A model generated the notes under the pieces. It worked only from the letters and a program-made list of their open reading frames with translations. It was not told the DNA's origin and did no database searches. 64,000 bases of DNA from positions 372,001-436,000 of the forward strand of contig JAKQIT010000074.1 of assembly GCA_029556915.1 (NCBI GenBank). Direction: 5' to 3'. Below, piece by piece: positions 9,430 to 18,072 of the stretch. This DNA comes from Pseudomonadota bacterium (GTDB lineage Bacteria > Pseudomonadota > Gammaproteobacteria > Burkholderiales > Methylophilaceae). Positions within the stretch are counted from its first letter, which is position 1. Each line of letters starts with the position of its first letter. Position numbers and translations under genes: made by a program.

Positions 9430-10617
9430 ATGACAAACGAACAAGCGCTCACCTACATGCACAACTTGCTGCGCGGCATGTTAGAAAAAAAAGCTTCTGA
9501 CTTATTTATTTCTGCGGATTTTCCACCCGCCATGAAAATCGACGGCAAAATGACGCCTGTTTCGCAATCAAAGCTCACTGGAGAATACACCAAAGCGTTT
9601 GCAGAAGCGCTGATGGACGAAAAGCAACGCGCAGACTTTGCTAAAGAAAAAGAATGTAACTTTGCGATTTACCCAGCGGATATTGGCCGTTTTAGGGTGA
9701 ATGTGTTTGTGCAACAAGAAAAAGTGGGCATGGTATTGCGCACCATCACCACCAAAATCCCCAATATTGATGAACTAGGTCTGCCTGAAGTTTTAAAAGA
9801 AGTCATGATGACCAAGCGTGGTTTGGTGATTTTAGTGGGTGGCACGGGTTCAGGTAAATCCACCACCCTAGCAGCGCTCATTGACTATCGCAACCAAAAT
9901 AGTTATGGGCACATTATTACTGTTGAAGACCCTGTTGAGTATGTGCACGCAAGTAAAAACTGCTTAATCACGCATCGTGAAGTGGGGCGCGACACGAATG
10001 GTTGGTTTAATGCGCTTAAAAACACCTTGCGCCAAGCACCAGACGTGATTTTAATTGGCGAGATTCGTGACCGTGAAACCATGGAGTTTGCGCTCGCCTT
10101 TGCAGAAACTGGTCATTTATGTATGGCAACCTTGCACGCCAATAGCTCAAACCAAGCGCTAGACCGCATTATTAACTTCTTTCCAGAAGAACGGCATGCG
10201 CAGTTACACATGGACTTATCGCTGAATATGCGCGCATTTATTTCACAACGACTGGTTTCAAAAACCGGTGGCGGACGCGCGGCTGCGATCGAGATTTTAC
10301 TCAATTCACCTTTAATTCAAGATTTAATTTTGAAAGGTGAAACCAATATGATTAAAGAGGCGATGGCTAAATCAGCCGAGCTAGGCATGCAAACGTTTGA
10401 CCAAGCCTTGTTTAACTTATGTGAAGAAGGCCGCATTACGCAAGAAGACGCGTTGCGCAATGCCGACTCTGTTAACGAATTGCGTTTGCGCTTTAAACTG
10501 CATGGCAAAAATGCAGGCGGAAAAGCAGCTGAATCCAAAGGGCCTAGTTTATCGCTACATGAAGAACCGAAAAAAGAGGAACCCGAGCAAGCTGAAAATC
10601 CATTGGCTAAGTTTTAA
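9430..10617 (+). CDS. pilU: Type IV pilus retraction ATPase, PilT/PilU family
   Basis: Hexameric cytoplasmic ATPase that drives pilus depolymerisation. Walker A GGTGSGKST is at residues 137-145, followed by the acidic HIITVEDPVEYVH box, the IGEIRDRETME Walker B region and the GHLCMATLHANS histidine box. The 395-residue length and the charged, Pro/Glu-rich C-terminal tail (after about residue 350) fit PilU better than PilT, which is about 345 residues. pilT, usually the neighbour, is not in the window. PilU normally works together with PilT. Confidence 0.92.
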   Translation: MTNEQALTYMHNLLRGMLEKKASDLFISADFPPAMKIDGKMTPVSQSKLTGEYTKAFAEALMDEKQRADFAKEKECNFAIYPADIGRFRVNVFVQQEKVGMVLRTITTKIPNIDELGLPEVLKEVMMTKRGLVILVGGTGSGKSTTLAALIDYRNQNSYGHIITVEDPVEYVHASKNCLITHREVGRDTNGWFNALKNTLRQAPDVILIGEIRDRETMEFALAFAETGHLCMATLHANSSNQALDRIINFFPEERHAQLHMDLSLNMRAFISQRLVSKTGGGRAAAIEILLNSPLIQDLILKGETNMIKEAMAKSAELGMQTFDQALFNLCEEGRITQEDALRNADSVNELRLRFKLHGKNAGGKAAESKGPSLSLHEEPKKEEPEQAENPLAKF

Positions 10618-10644
10618 TTTGTCTGCCAAGTTTTAATCTCTAAA

Positions 10645-10956
10645 GTGGAATTCGCCCTTCTTATTATTATGGTTGTGCTCGCCTGGTATTGGTTTGACAG
10701 CCTTGCCAAACGCGAGCGCGCCGTGCTGCTAGGGCGCGAACTTGCCGCCCGTTTTCAGCTTCAATTACTGGATGAAACCGTCGCTTGTACCAAAGTTTGG
10801 GTCGGACGCAACCCGCGTGGGCATGCACAGTTGCTTCGCACTTATGCGTTTGATGTCAGCGCCGATGGCGCAGACCGCCTCCCCTGCCATTTGGTGTTAT
10901 TAGGCAATCATCTACAAACTTGGCATATTCCACCTTATTTGCAGCCTATCCAATAG
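10645..10956 (+). CDS. DUF3301 family protein
   Basis: A 103-residue protein with one N-terminal transmembrane helix (about residues 3-18) and a small cytoplasmic or periplasmic domain containing LGRELAARFQLQLLDETVA and a basic ARxY/RTYAFDVS-like strand, which fits the DUF3301 family of unknown function. The start is GTG (10645). It lies 27 bases behind pilU and is probably cotranscribed. In that gap the end of pilU is partly duplicated: GCTAAGTTTTAAT and GCCAAGTTTTAAT. Confidence 0.75.
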   Translation: MEFALLIIMVVLAWYWFDSLAKRERAVLLGRELAARFQLQLLDETVACTKVWVGRNPRGHAQLLRTYAFDVSADGADRLPCHLVLLGNHLQTWHIPPYLQPIQ

Positions 10957-10982
10957 CACAAATATAATTCATTTCTTGGTGA

Positions 10983-11082
10983 AAAGTGCTAGGCGCAGCG
11001 CAGCGAATGACGAAGACAAATCAAACAAGATAGGCTAGGAATGAGCGAGCACGCAACAACGCAATTTTCCCAAAAAATAAAT
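10983..11082. repeat. Long dispersed repeat, copy A (overlaps gluQ start)
   Basis: It contains AAGTGCTAGG near its left end, GACGAAGACA in the middle and TGAGCGAGCACGCAACAACG towards its right end, and runs to AAAAATAAAT. The same order and spacing occur at 58801-58900 before the decarboxylase gene. The last 40 bases are translated as the first residues of gluQ. Confidence 0.75.
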
Positions 11083-12015
11083 TATATCGGTCGTTTTGCG
11101 CCTTCCCCTACTGGCCCGCTGCATTTTGGCAGTTTGATTGCCGCCGTAGCAAGTTATTGTGATGCCAAATCACAAAGCGGAAAATGGCTAGTGCGTATGG
11201 AAGACCTGGATAAACCGCGCGAAATTGCTGGTGCAGCGGACACTATTTTGCGACAACTCGCAGCCTTTGGCTTTGAGTGGCATGATGAAGTTGTTTATCA
11301 AAGCCAGCGCACGGCGCTGTATGAAAACGCGCTAGAAAAGCTCAAACAAAATGGTCACATTTACCCATGCATTTGTAGCCGCAAAGAAATTGCTGATGCG
11401 GCAACAGTCAGCGGAATAGAAGGCGTGATTTACCCAAAAACATGTTATAAAAAATGGCTGCAAACCAGCGCGAGCGAAATTAGCACCGCTGCAAGCCGCA
11501 TGGATACTGGCTCGCAGCGCATCCATGTGGAAGATACGCAAAAAATAAGCTTTTTAGATGCTATTCAAGGCAATGTTTCGCAACACCTTGCCACTGACGT
11601 GGGCGACTTTATTTTAAAGCGTGCCGATGGATTATTTGCTTACCAACTTGCCGTGGTGGTGGATGATGCCGCGCAAGGCATAACGCACATTGTACGCGGT
11701 GCAGATTTACTCGCCTCCACGCCACGGCAGATTTTTTTGCAACAATTACTTGGTTTTCAAACCCCAATCTATGCGCACGTGCCTGTGGCGGTGAACAATG
11801 CAGGCGAAAAACTGAGCAAACAAACATTAGCCAAACCGCTTGATGCTAATTTTGCTTCACTTTTAATTGCAGAAGCACTCCAGTTTTTAGGTCAACATCC
11901 ACCATCCACGTTAGCGCAAAATTCGCTTGCAGAAATTTGGCAGTGGGCGATTAACAACTGGCAAATTGCCAATGTGCCCAAAGTGAAAATGGCACATTTT
12001 GCAAGCGCATGTTAA
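11041..12015 (+). CDS. gluQ: Glutamyl-Q tRNA(Asp) synthetase, with repeat-derived segments
   Basis: A truncated glutamyl-tRNA synthetase homologue that attaches glutamate to queuosine at the wobble base of tRNA-Asp. GRFAPSPTGPLHFGSL (residues 17-32) is the HIGH-type nucleotide-binding region, CICSRKEI begins the zinc-binding insert and KLSKQTLAK is the KMSKS counterpart. At 324 residues it is longer than the usual 290-300. Two pieces explain this: the first 15 residues come from the long repeat at 10983-11082, and residues about 144-161 (SEISTAASRMDTGSQRI) are encoded by a copy of the palindromic repeat. The catalytic parts are intact, so it may still work. Confidence 0.92.
   Translation: MSEHATTQFSQKINYIGRFAPSPTGPLHFGSLIAAVASYCDAKSQSGKWLVRMEDLDKPREIAGAADTILRQLAAFGFEWHDEVVYQSQRTALYENALEKLKQNGHIYPCICSRKEIADAATVSGIEGVIYPKTCYKKWLQTSASEISTAASRMDTGSQRIHVEDTQKISFLDAIQGNVSQHLATDVGDFILKRADGLFAYQLAVVVDDAAQGITHIVRGADLLASTPRQIFLQQLLGFQTPIYAHVPVAVNNAGEKLSKQTLAKPLDANFASLLIAEALQFLGQHPPSTLAQNSLAEIWQWAINNWQIANVPKVKMAHFASAC
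11471..11523. repeat. 11-nt-loop palindromic repeat, copy 2 (inside gluQ)
   Basis: The left stem CCGCTGCAAGCC (11486-11497), loop GCATGGATACT (11498-11508) and right stem GGCTCGCAGCG (11509-11519) are preceded by the family flank CGAGCGAAATTAGCA. The flank and loop nearly match the reverse complement of the intergenic copy at 61185-61243. One stem pair is changed on both sides (T-A to G-C), so the palindrome has been kept. Confidence 0.85.
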
Positions 12016-12113
12016 ATAAGAAAAACCAGTTAAATATGAATAAAGGGTTTTTATTAAACTTATTAACTGAAGCTTTATCAGCACATAATTGACTAATGTT
12101 AAAATGCGCAGCT

Positions 12114-12998
12114 ATGAACAAGCAAAATAACATCGATCAACTGCAACGCTTTATTTTTGACAAAACTGCCGTACGTGGCAATCATGTGAATTTATCACTC
12201 ACCATTGCCCGCGCATTACAGCACCACCACTACCCTGCCATGCTAAAAAACGCCTTGAGCGAGCTGATGGTAGCCAGTACGTTATTAGCGGCCACCTTAA
12301 AAATGCAAGGCTCGCTGATTTTACAAATGCAAGGTAAAGGCGCGCTCAAATTATTAGTGGTGGAATGTACTTCTGCGCTTGAAATTCGCGCTACCGCCAA
12401 ATGGAGCGGCAATATTTCTCAAGGTTCATTTTTAGATTTATTATCGCAGGGCCATTTTGTCATTACGCTAGACCCCAAAGATGGCGGGCAAACTTACCAA
12501 GGTATTGTGCCGATTGAAGGCAACTCGATTGCCGAAATTTTGCAAAATTATATGCAGCGCTCAGAGCAAATTGAAACGCGCATTTGGCTTGCCAGTGATG
12601 ACAACCAAGCCGCTGGCATGTTGCTCCAAAAACTACCTGAGCAGCTAGAAGTGGACACCGATGCATGGAATAGAGTGTGCCATTTGGCAGACACAGTGAC
12701 GGATGAAGAGTTGCGTGGGCTAGATGCCACATCACTATTACACCGCTTGTTTCATGAGGAAAATGTGCGTATTTTTGATGCGCATCTTGCGCAATTTAAA
12801 TGCCGTTGCACCCGCCAAAATGTAGGCAATATGCTACGCATGCTAGGCGCAGATGAAATTACCAGCATTTTGGCCGAGCGTGAAAATATTGAAGTGCATT
12901 GCGATTTTTGCAATCAAGCTTATATGTTTGATGCGGTTGATGCTGCGCAATTATTGGCGAGCGACACCACAATGTCGATGCCAAAAATGGCGCATTAG
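12114..12998 (+). CDS. hslO: Redox-regulated chaperone Hsp33
   Basis: Cytoplasmic holdase activated when oxidation releases zinc from four cysteines. The C-terminal CRC...CDFC arrangement is present (CRCTRQNVGNML and VHCDFCNQAY). The N-terminal LQRFIFDKTAVRGNHV fits the family start. I chose the ATG at 12114 (MNKQNNIDQLQ) because family members begin shortly before the LQRF motif; an upstream in-frame ATG at 12096 would add six residues. It follows gluQ after about 100 bases. Confidence 0.94.
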   Translation: MNKQNNIDQLQRFIFDKTAVRGNHVNLSLTIARALQHHHYPAMLKNALSELMVASTLLAATLKMQGSLILQMQGKGALKLLVVECTSALEIRATAKWSGNISQGSFLDLLSQGHFVITLDPKDGGQTYQGIVPIEGNSIAEILQNYMQRSEQIETRIWLASDDNQAAGMLLQKLPEQLEVDTDAWNRVCHLADTVTDEELRGLDATSLLHRLFHEENVRIFDAHLAQFKCRCTRQNVGNMLRMLGADEITSILAERENIEVHCDFCNQAYMFDAVDAAQLLASDTTMSMPKMAH

Positions 12999-13010
12999 CT
13001 AAACCACTTA

Positions 13011-13033
13011 ATTGTAAAGTGTCAATTTACAAT
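13011..13033. promoter_or_regulatory. Dyad ATTGTAAA-N7-TTTACAAT before the GGDEF gene
   Basis: Perfect 8-bp arms with a 7-base spacer, about 105 bp before the diguanylate cyclase gene and 12 bases behind hslO. It lacks a T run and so looks more like an operator than a terminator. Confidence 0.45.
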
Positions 13034-13138
13034 ACTGCTGTTCATTCATGCATATTTTCACTACAATGCAGTTAATAGTAGCGAGTAAAACGCGTTTTTG
13101 CGCTTTATGTTGATTTTAGAATAATAATTGATATTCAA

Positions 13139-14101
13139 ATGCACAAAACTCCAGTAAAAGTAACTGCGCAAGACCTGCAACTGATTCACCAATCCAAGAT
13201 TTTTGCTGGGGTGAATGTGGATGATTTGAGCCATTTGATTGCCGACTGCACTTTACATACCATATCTGCTGGTCAAACACTCATCCAAGTAAACACCAAA
13301 AATGAGCACTGCAATATCATATTAACTGGCGCGCTGCGTGTTTTTCTTGAAGCAGAAAATAACGAACAGTTTATAACGCTAGCGCCTGGCGATTGCGTAG
13401 GTGAACTTTCAATATTTGATGGTTCAAGCACATCAGCACGGGTTGTAGCTGAAAATGATAGTTTGTTATTGCGTATAAAAGAAGAAACGCTGTGGCGGCT
13501 GGTACGCGCATCGCATAATTTTTCTAGAAACTTGCTTTTAATGTTAGCAAAGCGCATGCGCAATGATAATGACATGATTATCAATGGCTTACGTCACCAG
13601 CACGAACTAGAAAAAATTGCCAATATTGATGGACTGACAGGCTTATACAATCGGCGTTGGATGAATGAATTTTTTAAACGCCAAATCAACCGTGCTAAGA
13701 GTGACAAAAAACCTTTAGTGCTTATGTTGGCAGATTTAGATCATTTTAAAAAAGTAAACGATCAATATGGTCATGTGGTGGGCGATGAAGTGTTATCAGC
13801 AGTGGCCTCAGTATTGCCACACCAGTTCCGCCCCACCGATTTACTCGCGCGTTTTGGCGGTGAAGAGTTTGCCATGATTCTACCCAACACAGATTTAGCG
13901 CAAGCAACACAAATTGCTGAACGGGTGAGAATTGCCATTGCTTCAACGCGGGTAGAGTTTTACCCAGAGATTCAATTGACTCTTTCATTAGGGCTGGCAA
14001 ATTTATTGCCTAGCGATGATATGAGTAGCTTACTTACTCGTGCTGACCACGCGCTTTATCAAGCCAAAGAAAATGGTCGCAATCGCGTTGAAATAGGCTA
14101 A
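13139..14101 (+). CDS. Diguanylate cyclase with cyclic-nucleotide-binding-like sensor
   Basis: The 320-residue protein makes the second messenger cyclic di-GMP from two GTP. The N-terminal part (about residues 15-135) is a cyclic-nucleotide-binding-like beta-roll with the PGDCVGELSIFDG turn; a linker helix leads to a GGDEF domain. The catalytic motif GGEEF is intact at 240-244, and RPTD at 231-234 forms the inhibitory I-site five residues before it, so feedback inhibition is expected. No membrane segment is seen, so the enzyme is cytoplasmic. Its ligand is unknown. The inverted repeat upstream may be an operator. Confidence 0.92.
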   Translation: MHKTPVKVTAQDLQLIHQSKIFAGVNVDDLSHLIADCTLHTISAGQTLIQVNTKNEHCNIILTGALRVFLEAENNEQFITLAPGDCVGELSIFDGSSTSARVVAENDSLLLRIKEETLWRLVRASHNFSRNLLLMLAKRMRNDNDMIINGLRHQHELEKIANIDGLTGLYNRRWMNEFFKRQINRAKSDKKPLVLMLADLDHFKKVNDQYGHVVGDEVLSAVASVLPHQFRPTDLLARFGGEEFAMILPNTDLAQATQIAERVRIAIASTRVEFYPEIQLTLSLGLANLLPSDDMSSLLTRADHALYQAKENGRNRVEIG

Positions 14102-14130
14102 ATTGAGTCGCGCAATCCACCTCAAAATCA

Positions 14131-14192
14131 CCCCGAGAAAAATTTACACCTCTGAAACCCGCATGGATACTGGCTTGCAGCGATGGTGAAAT
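14131..14192. repeat. 11-nt-loop palindromic repeat, copy 3
   Basis: The left flank CCCCGAGAAAAATTTACA, stem CCTCTGAAACCC, loop GCATGGATACT (14161-14171) and right stem GGCTTGCAGCGA are followed by GGTGAAATGATG. The loop is identical to the copy inside gluQ. It lies between the convergent GGDEF and pilin-like genes. Confidence 0.8.
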
Positions 14193-14219
14193 GATGTTTG
14201 CCTAAAAACGCATAAAAAT

Positions 14220-14699
14220 TCACTTACACAGCAAGGGTAAATATTCTGCTGGCACAGTGGTTTTATTTTCACCTTTCACCACCATTTTTTCTGGCGCTTT
14301 GGCATTGCCGCACACCCATTCTACAGGCACAATTTGCGCATCTTCTATCACCGCTGGGCGAAACGAAATGACCTTATCTTTTAGTTTTGCGTGCGCCTTG
14401 TTGCCAAATGTCATGTGAATCGCGCCATCTTCTACCACCACGGAATATGCAAAATTGCTGACAATTTTTTCCGCTTCTGGCAAACCTGCGTCTTTATTAT
14501 CTTTAGGCAGTAATTTGGTCGCTTTCCAAATGGCGGCAATCGGCTGTTTAGCAACATCGGCCAGTGGCATAGCGGCTTTAACTTGCTCGGTAACAATGCG
14601 TCCCAAGCTAGATGGAATGGCAATCATTGCTAAAATCGCAATAATGGCTACCACCACCATCATTTCTATGGCGCTAAATCCTAATAATTTCTGTTTCAT
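14220..14699 (-). CDS. Type IV pilin-like protein (prepilin)
   Basis: The 159-residue prepilin has a short basic leader MKQKLLG and the type III signal GFSAIEMMVVVAIIAIL, which PilD-type peptidase would cut after Gly7; the glutamate at mature position 5 is present. The two C-terminal cysteines (VEWVCGNAK and LPLLCK) would form the pilin disulfide loop. It overlaps the upstream RNA methyltransferase gene by four bases, an unusual partner. It may be a minor pilin or pseudopilin. The only other pilus gene nearby is pilU. Confidence 0.85.
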   Translation of the reverse strand: MKQKLLGFSAIEMMVVVAIIAILAMIAIPSSLGRIVTEQVKAAMPLADVAKQPIAAIWKATKLLPKDNKDAGLPEAEKIVSNFAYSVVVEDGAIHMTFGNKAHAKLKDKVISFRPAVIEDAQIVPVEWVCGNAKAPEKMVVKGENKTTVPAEYLPLLCK

Positions 14700-15487
14700 T
14701 TTGTGCCCTTTATATTTGCTTGCCTTGCCCGTTCAAATAAACATACCGCCGTGGCTGCACCTGCGTTGAGTGATTCCACTGAGTTAACCTGCATGGGAAT
14801 GCTGATTTTTTTGCTTGCAGCTGCTATGGTCTGCTTGCGCAAGCCAGCACCTTCATTACCCATCACAAATGCCGTAGCTTGGGTTAAATCTTGTGCGTAC
14901 AGTGGTTCCCCATCTATGACGGTTGCAAAACTCACTCCTTTAAAATTTTGCACCTCGGCAATCAAATTAGCGCGCTCAATAATTGGCAACACAAATTGCG
15001 CCCCCTGCCCGCCTCGCAAGGCTTTGGGCGACCACGCATCGGTACAGGCTTCAGATAAATACACCACATCCACCCCTGCCGCTGCCGCGGTGCGCAACAT
15101 GCTGCCTAAATTACCGGGGTCTTGAATATCTTCTAACATCAAAACAAAGCTGGGCGATTCTGGTACGACCAGTTTTGGAATCTCCACCAGCGCCAGTATG
15201 CCTGTGCTGCTAGCCACCGGCGTGATTTCAGCAAACATCAGCGTGGGTAACATCACGGTGGCAATATGCTCTAGCGATTGAATTAAACTGGTGGCCTCTA
15301 CACTACTTTTACCCTCAGGGATGATAATGACTTTAGGCTCGCCAAATTGCGCTACGTAAGCTTCAATTAAATGCACGCCATCGAGCAAGGTGTTGCCCTC
15401 TGCGCGGCGCTCACGCGCGCTATCTGCCAATTTTTTATAGTACTTAAAAATGGGGTTATCGCGCGAGACTATATGTTTAAAAGACAT
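14696..15487 (-). CDS. TrmH/SpoU-family RNA 2'-O-methyltransferase
   Basis: A 263-residue SPOUT-fold enzyme that methylates ribose in rRNA or tRNA with S-adenosylmethionine. An N-terminal substrate-binding domain is followed by the three knot motifs: NLGSMLRTAAAAGVD, FVMGNEGAGLR and IPMQVNSVESLNAGAATAV. The exact RNA target cannot be read from sequence; it resembles RlmB-like and YsgA-like proteins. Its stop overlaps the start of the pilin-like gene in an ATGA arrangement. Confidence 0.9.
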   Translation of the reverse strand: MSFKHIVSRDNPIFKYYKKLADSARERRAEGNTLLDGVHLIEAYVAQFGEPKVIIIPEGKSSVEATSLIQSLEHIATVMLPTLMFAEITPVASSTGILALVEIPKLVVPESPSFVLMLEDIQDPGNLGSMLRTAAAAGVDVVYLSEACTDAWSPKALRGGQGAQFVLPIIERANLIAEVQNFKGVSFATVIDGEPLYAQDLTQATAFVMGNEGAGLRKQTIAAASKKISIPMQVNSVESLNAGAATAVCLFERARQANIKGTK

Positions 15488-15646
15488 GGTGTTTAAAACT
15501 CATAAAAACCTAATGAAATTTTACAAAATACCGCTAAGTTTAACCTAAACTAAGTTGTATAGATGCAGGCTTTGCAGTAAATTGACGTTGCAGTGGAAAC
15601 ATAATAAAAATTATCTTAACTTGCAACTTTAATTTAGGAGGAAGAC

Positions 15647-16333
15647 ATGTCACTTACAAAACGTTCGATTGCAGAACTTATCGGTACATTTTGGCTGGTA
15701 TTAGGCGGTTGTGGGAGTGCAGTTTTAGCAGCAGGGATTCCAGACTTAGGGCTTGGTTACTTAGGCGTTTCATTTGCATTTGGTTTAACAGTGGTCACCA
15801 TGGCGTATGCGATTGGGCATATTTCTGGCTGTCATCTCAACCCAGCCGTTTCTATTGGCCTAGTAGCTGGTGGGCGCTTTAAAGCCACTGAATTACCGCA
15901 TTATATTATTGCGCAAGTTTTAGGTGCAATTTTAGCTGCTGTCGTCATTAAAATGATTGCCAGTGGTGCTGATGGCTTTGCAGGCGGCTTGGCAAGCAAC
16001 GGCTTTGCCGAGCATTCTCCACATGGCTATAGCATGATGGCGGGTTTAGTCACTGAAATTGTGATGACGGCGATGTTTTTGTTTGTCATTATGGGCGCTA
16101 CGGACAAACGCGCTCCCGCTGGCTTGGCTCCGTTGGCGATTGGCTTTATGTTAGTGTTAATTCACTTAATTAGCATTCCTGTTACCAACACCTCAGTAAA
16201 CCCAGCGCGCAGCACTGGCCCCGCTTTAATTGAAGGCGGCATTGCACTGCAACAATTATGGCTATTTTGGGTAGCGCCCATTATTGGCGCGGTGATAGGC
16301 GCGATTGCGTACAAAACGGTGAGCGAAGAATAA
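15647..16333 (+). CDS. aqpZ: Aquaporin Z
   Basis: Inner-membrane water channel of 228 residues with six transmembrane helices. Both NPA loops are present, in HLNPAVSIG and [12 protein letters not shown]. The narrow residues of the second half (SVNPARS) fit a water-selective AqpZ rather than a glycerol facilitator. The ribosome site AGGAGG, eight bases before the ATG, is the strongest in its neighbourhood. The gene is monocistronic, with a terminator directly behind it. Confidence 0.94.
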   Translation: MSLTKRSIAELIGTFWLVLGGCGSAVLAAGIPDLGLGYLGVSFAFGLTVVTMAYAIGHISGCHLNPAVSIGLVAGGRFKATELPHYIIAQVLGAILAAVVIKMIASGADGFAGGLASNGFAEHSPHGYSMMAGLVTEIVMTAMFLFVIMGATDKRAPAGLAPLAIGFMLVLIHLISIPVTNTSVNPARSTGPALIEGGIALQQLWLFWVAPIIGAVIGAIAYKTVSEE

Positions 16334-16354
16334 GGTAATTTAAACTAAAACGAA

Positions 16355-16376
16355 AACCCACTTCGGTGGGTTTTTT
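16355..16376 (+). terminator. Terminator after aqpZ
   Basis: AACCCAC-TTCG-GTGGGTT stem-loop followed by a T run; UUCG-type tetraloop. Confidence 0.9.
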
Positions 16377-16397
16377 CATTTGTCGCTATAATACTGT

Positions 16398-17120
16398 ATG
16401 GCTAAAAAACTCGACATCGAACGTATCCTCCATAAACAAGGCTTTGGCTCACGCAAGCTATGCCGCATTATGATTATCAATGAAGAAATCACCGTTAATG
16501 GTGAAATGTGCGACGACCCAGATGCAGAATTTGAACTTGAAAACTTGAAGTTCACCGTGAAAGGTGAAACATGGGATTACAAAGAAAAATCGTACCTGAT
16601 GATGCACAAACCGAGCAATTACGAATGCTCGCACAAAACCCAGCACCACCCCACCATTTACAGCCTACTCCCTTACCCATTAGTTGCAAGAGAAGTTCAG
16701 TGCATCGGCAGGCTAGATGAAGACACCACCGGCTTAATCTTGATTTCAGACGATGGCCAATTTATCCACCGCATGAGTTCGCCTAAGCACAAAGTACCTA
16801 AAATTTATGAAGTCACTTGCAAACACCCCATCTCGCAAGCCAATATAGATGCGCTGTTAAGTGGCGTGAAATTGATTGACGAAGAAGAAACCATCGCCGC
16901 GCTGGATGTCAAACAACTCAGCGAGCGTGTTATCCACATGACACTAGCGGAAGGAAAATATCACCAAGTGAAACGCATGGTCGCCGCGATTAGCAACCGT
17001 GTAGAAGCGCTGAAACGCATCCAGATTGGCGAGCTTAAATTGCCTGAGGATTTGAAAGTGGGCGAATGGCGGTGGTTGAGTGAGGGTGATATGGTTAAAT
17101 TGGGCTCACCAAAAATCTAA
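16398..17120 (+). CDS. rsuA: 16S rRNA pseudouridine synthase, RsuA family
   Basis: Converts a uridine of small-subunit rRNA to pseudouridine. The N-terminal S4-like RNA-binding domain (residues about 1-60) is followed by the catalytic GRLDEDTTGLILISDDG with its aspartate, and by the KVPKIYEV and YHQVKRM motifs of the RsuA/RluB group. The 240-residue length is normal. Within the group the assignment to RsuA (position 516) is likely but not certain; RluE/RluF-like activity is possible. Confidence 0.85.
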   Translation: MAKKLDIERILHKQGFGSRKLCRIMIINEEITVNGEMCDDPDAEFELENLKFTVKGETWDYKEKSYLMMHKPSNYECSHKTQHHPTIYSLLPYPLVAREVQCIGRLDEDTTGLILISDDGQFIHRMSSPKHKVPKIYEVTCKHPISQANIDALLSGVKLIDEEETIAALDVKQLSERVIHMTLAEGKYHQVKRMVAAISNRVEALKRIQIGELKLPEDLKVGEWRWLSEGDMVKLGSPKI

Positions 17121-17150
17121 AGTTGAAACTCAATTTCAATTACTAAAATT

Positions 17151-17182
17151 GGGCGTTTTTGATGATTAAAAGCGCCCTTTTC
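17151..17182 (+). terminator. Probable terminator after rsuA
   Basis: GGGCGTTTTT and AAAAGCGCCC pair across a short AT-rich loop and are followed by TTTTC. Confidence 0.6.
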
Positions 17183-17185
17183 ACC

Positions 17186-17245
17186 CCACCTGCTCTGCAA
17201 GCCTTATTCCATGCGGCTTCCAGAGCATCATTTTTCGCTCGGTGA
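17186..17245. repeat. 11-nt-loop palindromic repeat, copy 4
   Basis: Stem GCTCTGCAAGCC (17192-17203), loop TTATTCCATGC (17204-17214) and stem GGCTTCCAGAGC (17215-17226), with the flank TTTTTCGCTCGG behind it. The outermost pair is G-C where the other copies have C-G, a compensatory change. Confidence 0.8.
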
Positions 17246-17268
17246 TTTTTTTGCTTCAAAATATCGTT

Positions 17269-17925
17269 TTATTTCCAAGTAATTACTTCACTTGCGAGTC
17301 TTCTTGTTTTGGCTTTGGGTGGGTTAATGCGGTAGCCAAATGCCACCATATAAGCGATGCCATATTGCTGCGTATTGATACCAAAATCTTCTTTTAAAAT
17401 TGCATCGGTTGTTGTCTGATTAAACCCTTCAATTGGGCAAGAATCTATTCCAATTAAGGCAGCGGCAGTCATCATATTTCCCAAGGCAATATAACACTGC
17501 TTACTTGCCCAATCAAATAATTTTCTATCGTCACTTAAATCAAAATCTGATTTTTGAAAATCCCGATAAAACTGACTTCTTAGGCGAATCATGTCGTCTG
17601 GCAAGTGCTGAACATTTTTCATAAAGTGTTCAATATAAGGTTGGTCAGCGCCTAAAAAATACGATTTCATGGCAAGGCAAACAACAAAATGGCTGGCTGT
17701 TTCGAGCTTTTTAGTGGCGCCCCATGCGCCATTTTTCAGTTTTTCTCTTAATTTGGCATCTTGCACCACTATAAAATGCCAAGGTTCAAAACCAAATGAG
17801 CTGGGTGAGAGGCGTGCTGTTTCTAATATAAAGTCCATATCAGTTTTTGCAACTATTTTATTGGCATCAAACTCTTTGCAAGCATGCCTAAAGTTAAAAG
17901 CGTCCAATATTTCAGCTTGATTCAT
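17269..17925 (-). CDS. Nitroreductase-family NAD(P)H oxidoreductase
   Basis: FMN enzyme of 218 residues. The N-terminal FNFRHACKEFD and the SPSSFGFEPWHFIVVQ segment are the FMN-binding motifs of the NfsB-like group, and a C-terminal GYRINPPKAKTRR follows. It probably reduces quinones or nitro compounds; the natural substrate is unknown. GAGGAATAAGTC before the ATG is a good ribosome site. It stands alone between two palindromic repeats. Confidence 0.88.
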   Translation of the reverse strand: MNQAEILDAFNFRHACKEFDANKIVAKTDMDFILETARLSPSSFGFEPWHFIVVQDAKLREKLKNGAWGATKKLETASHFVVCLAMKSYFLGADQPYIEHFMKNVQHLPDDMIRLRSQFYRDFQKSDFDLSDDRKLFDWASKQCYIALGNMMTAAALIGIDSCPIEGFNQTTTDAILKEDFGINTQQYGIAYMVAFGYRINPPKAKTRRLASEVITWK

Positions 17926-18072
17926 GACTTATTCCTCTCATTTAAAATTGCTATCACTCACGCATTTTAACCTGTTGTCATTTTTGCAGGCGATGTTTTA
18001 GCCATTGCCGCACCGCTCAATTTTACGTAGTATGGCTACATTATTTTTGCGTTGAAAGCACAAAAAAACACC

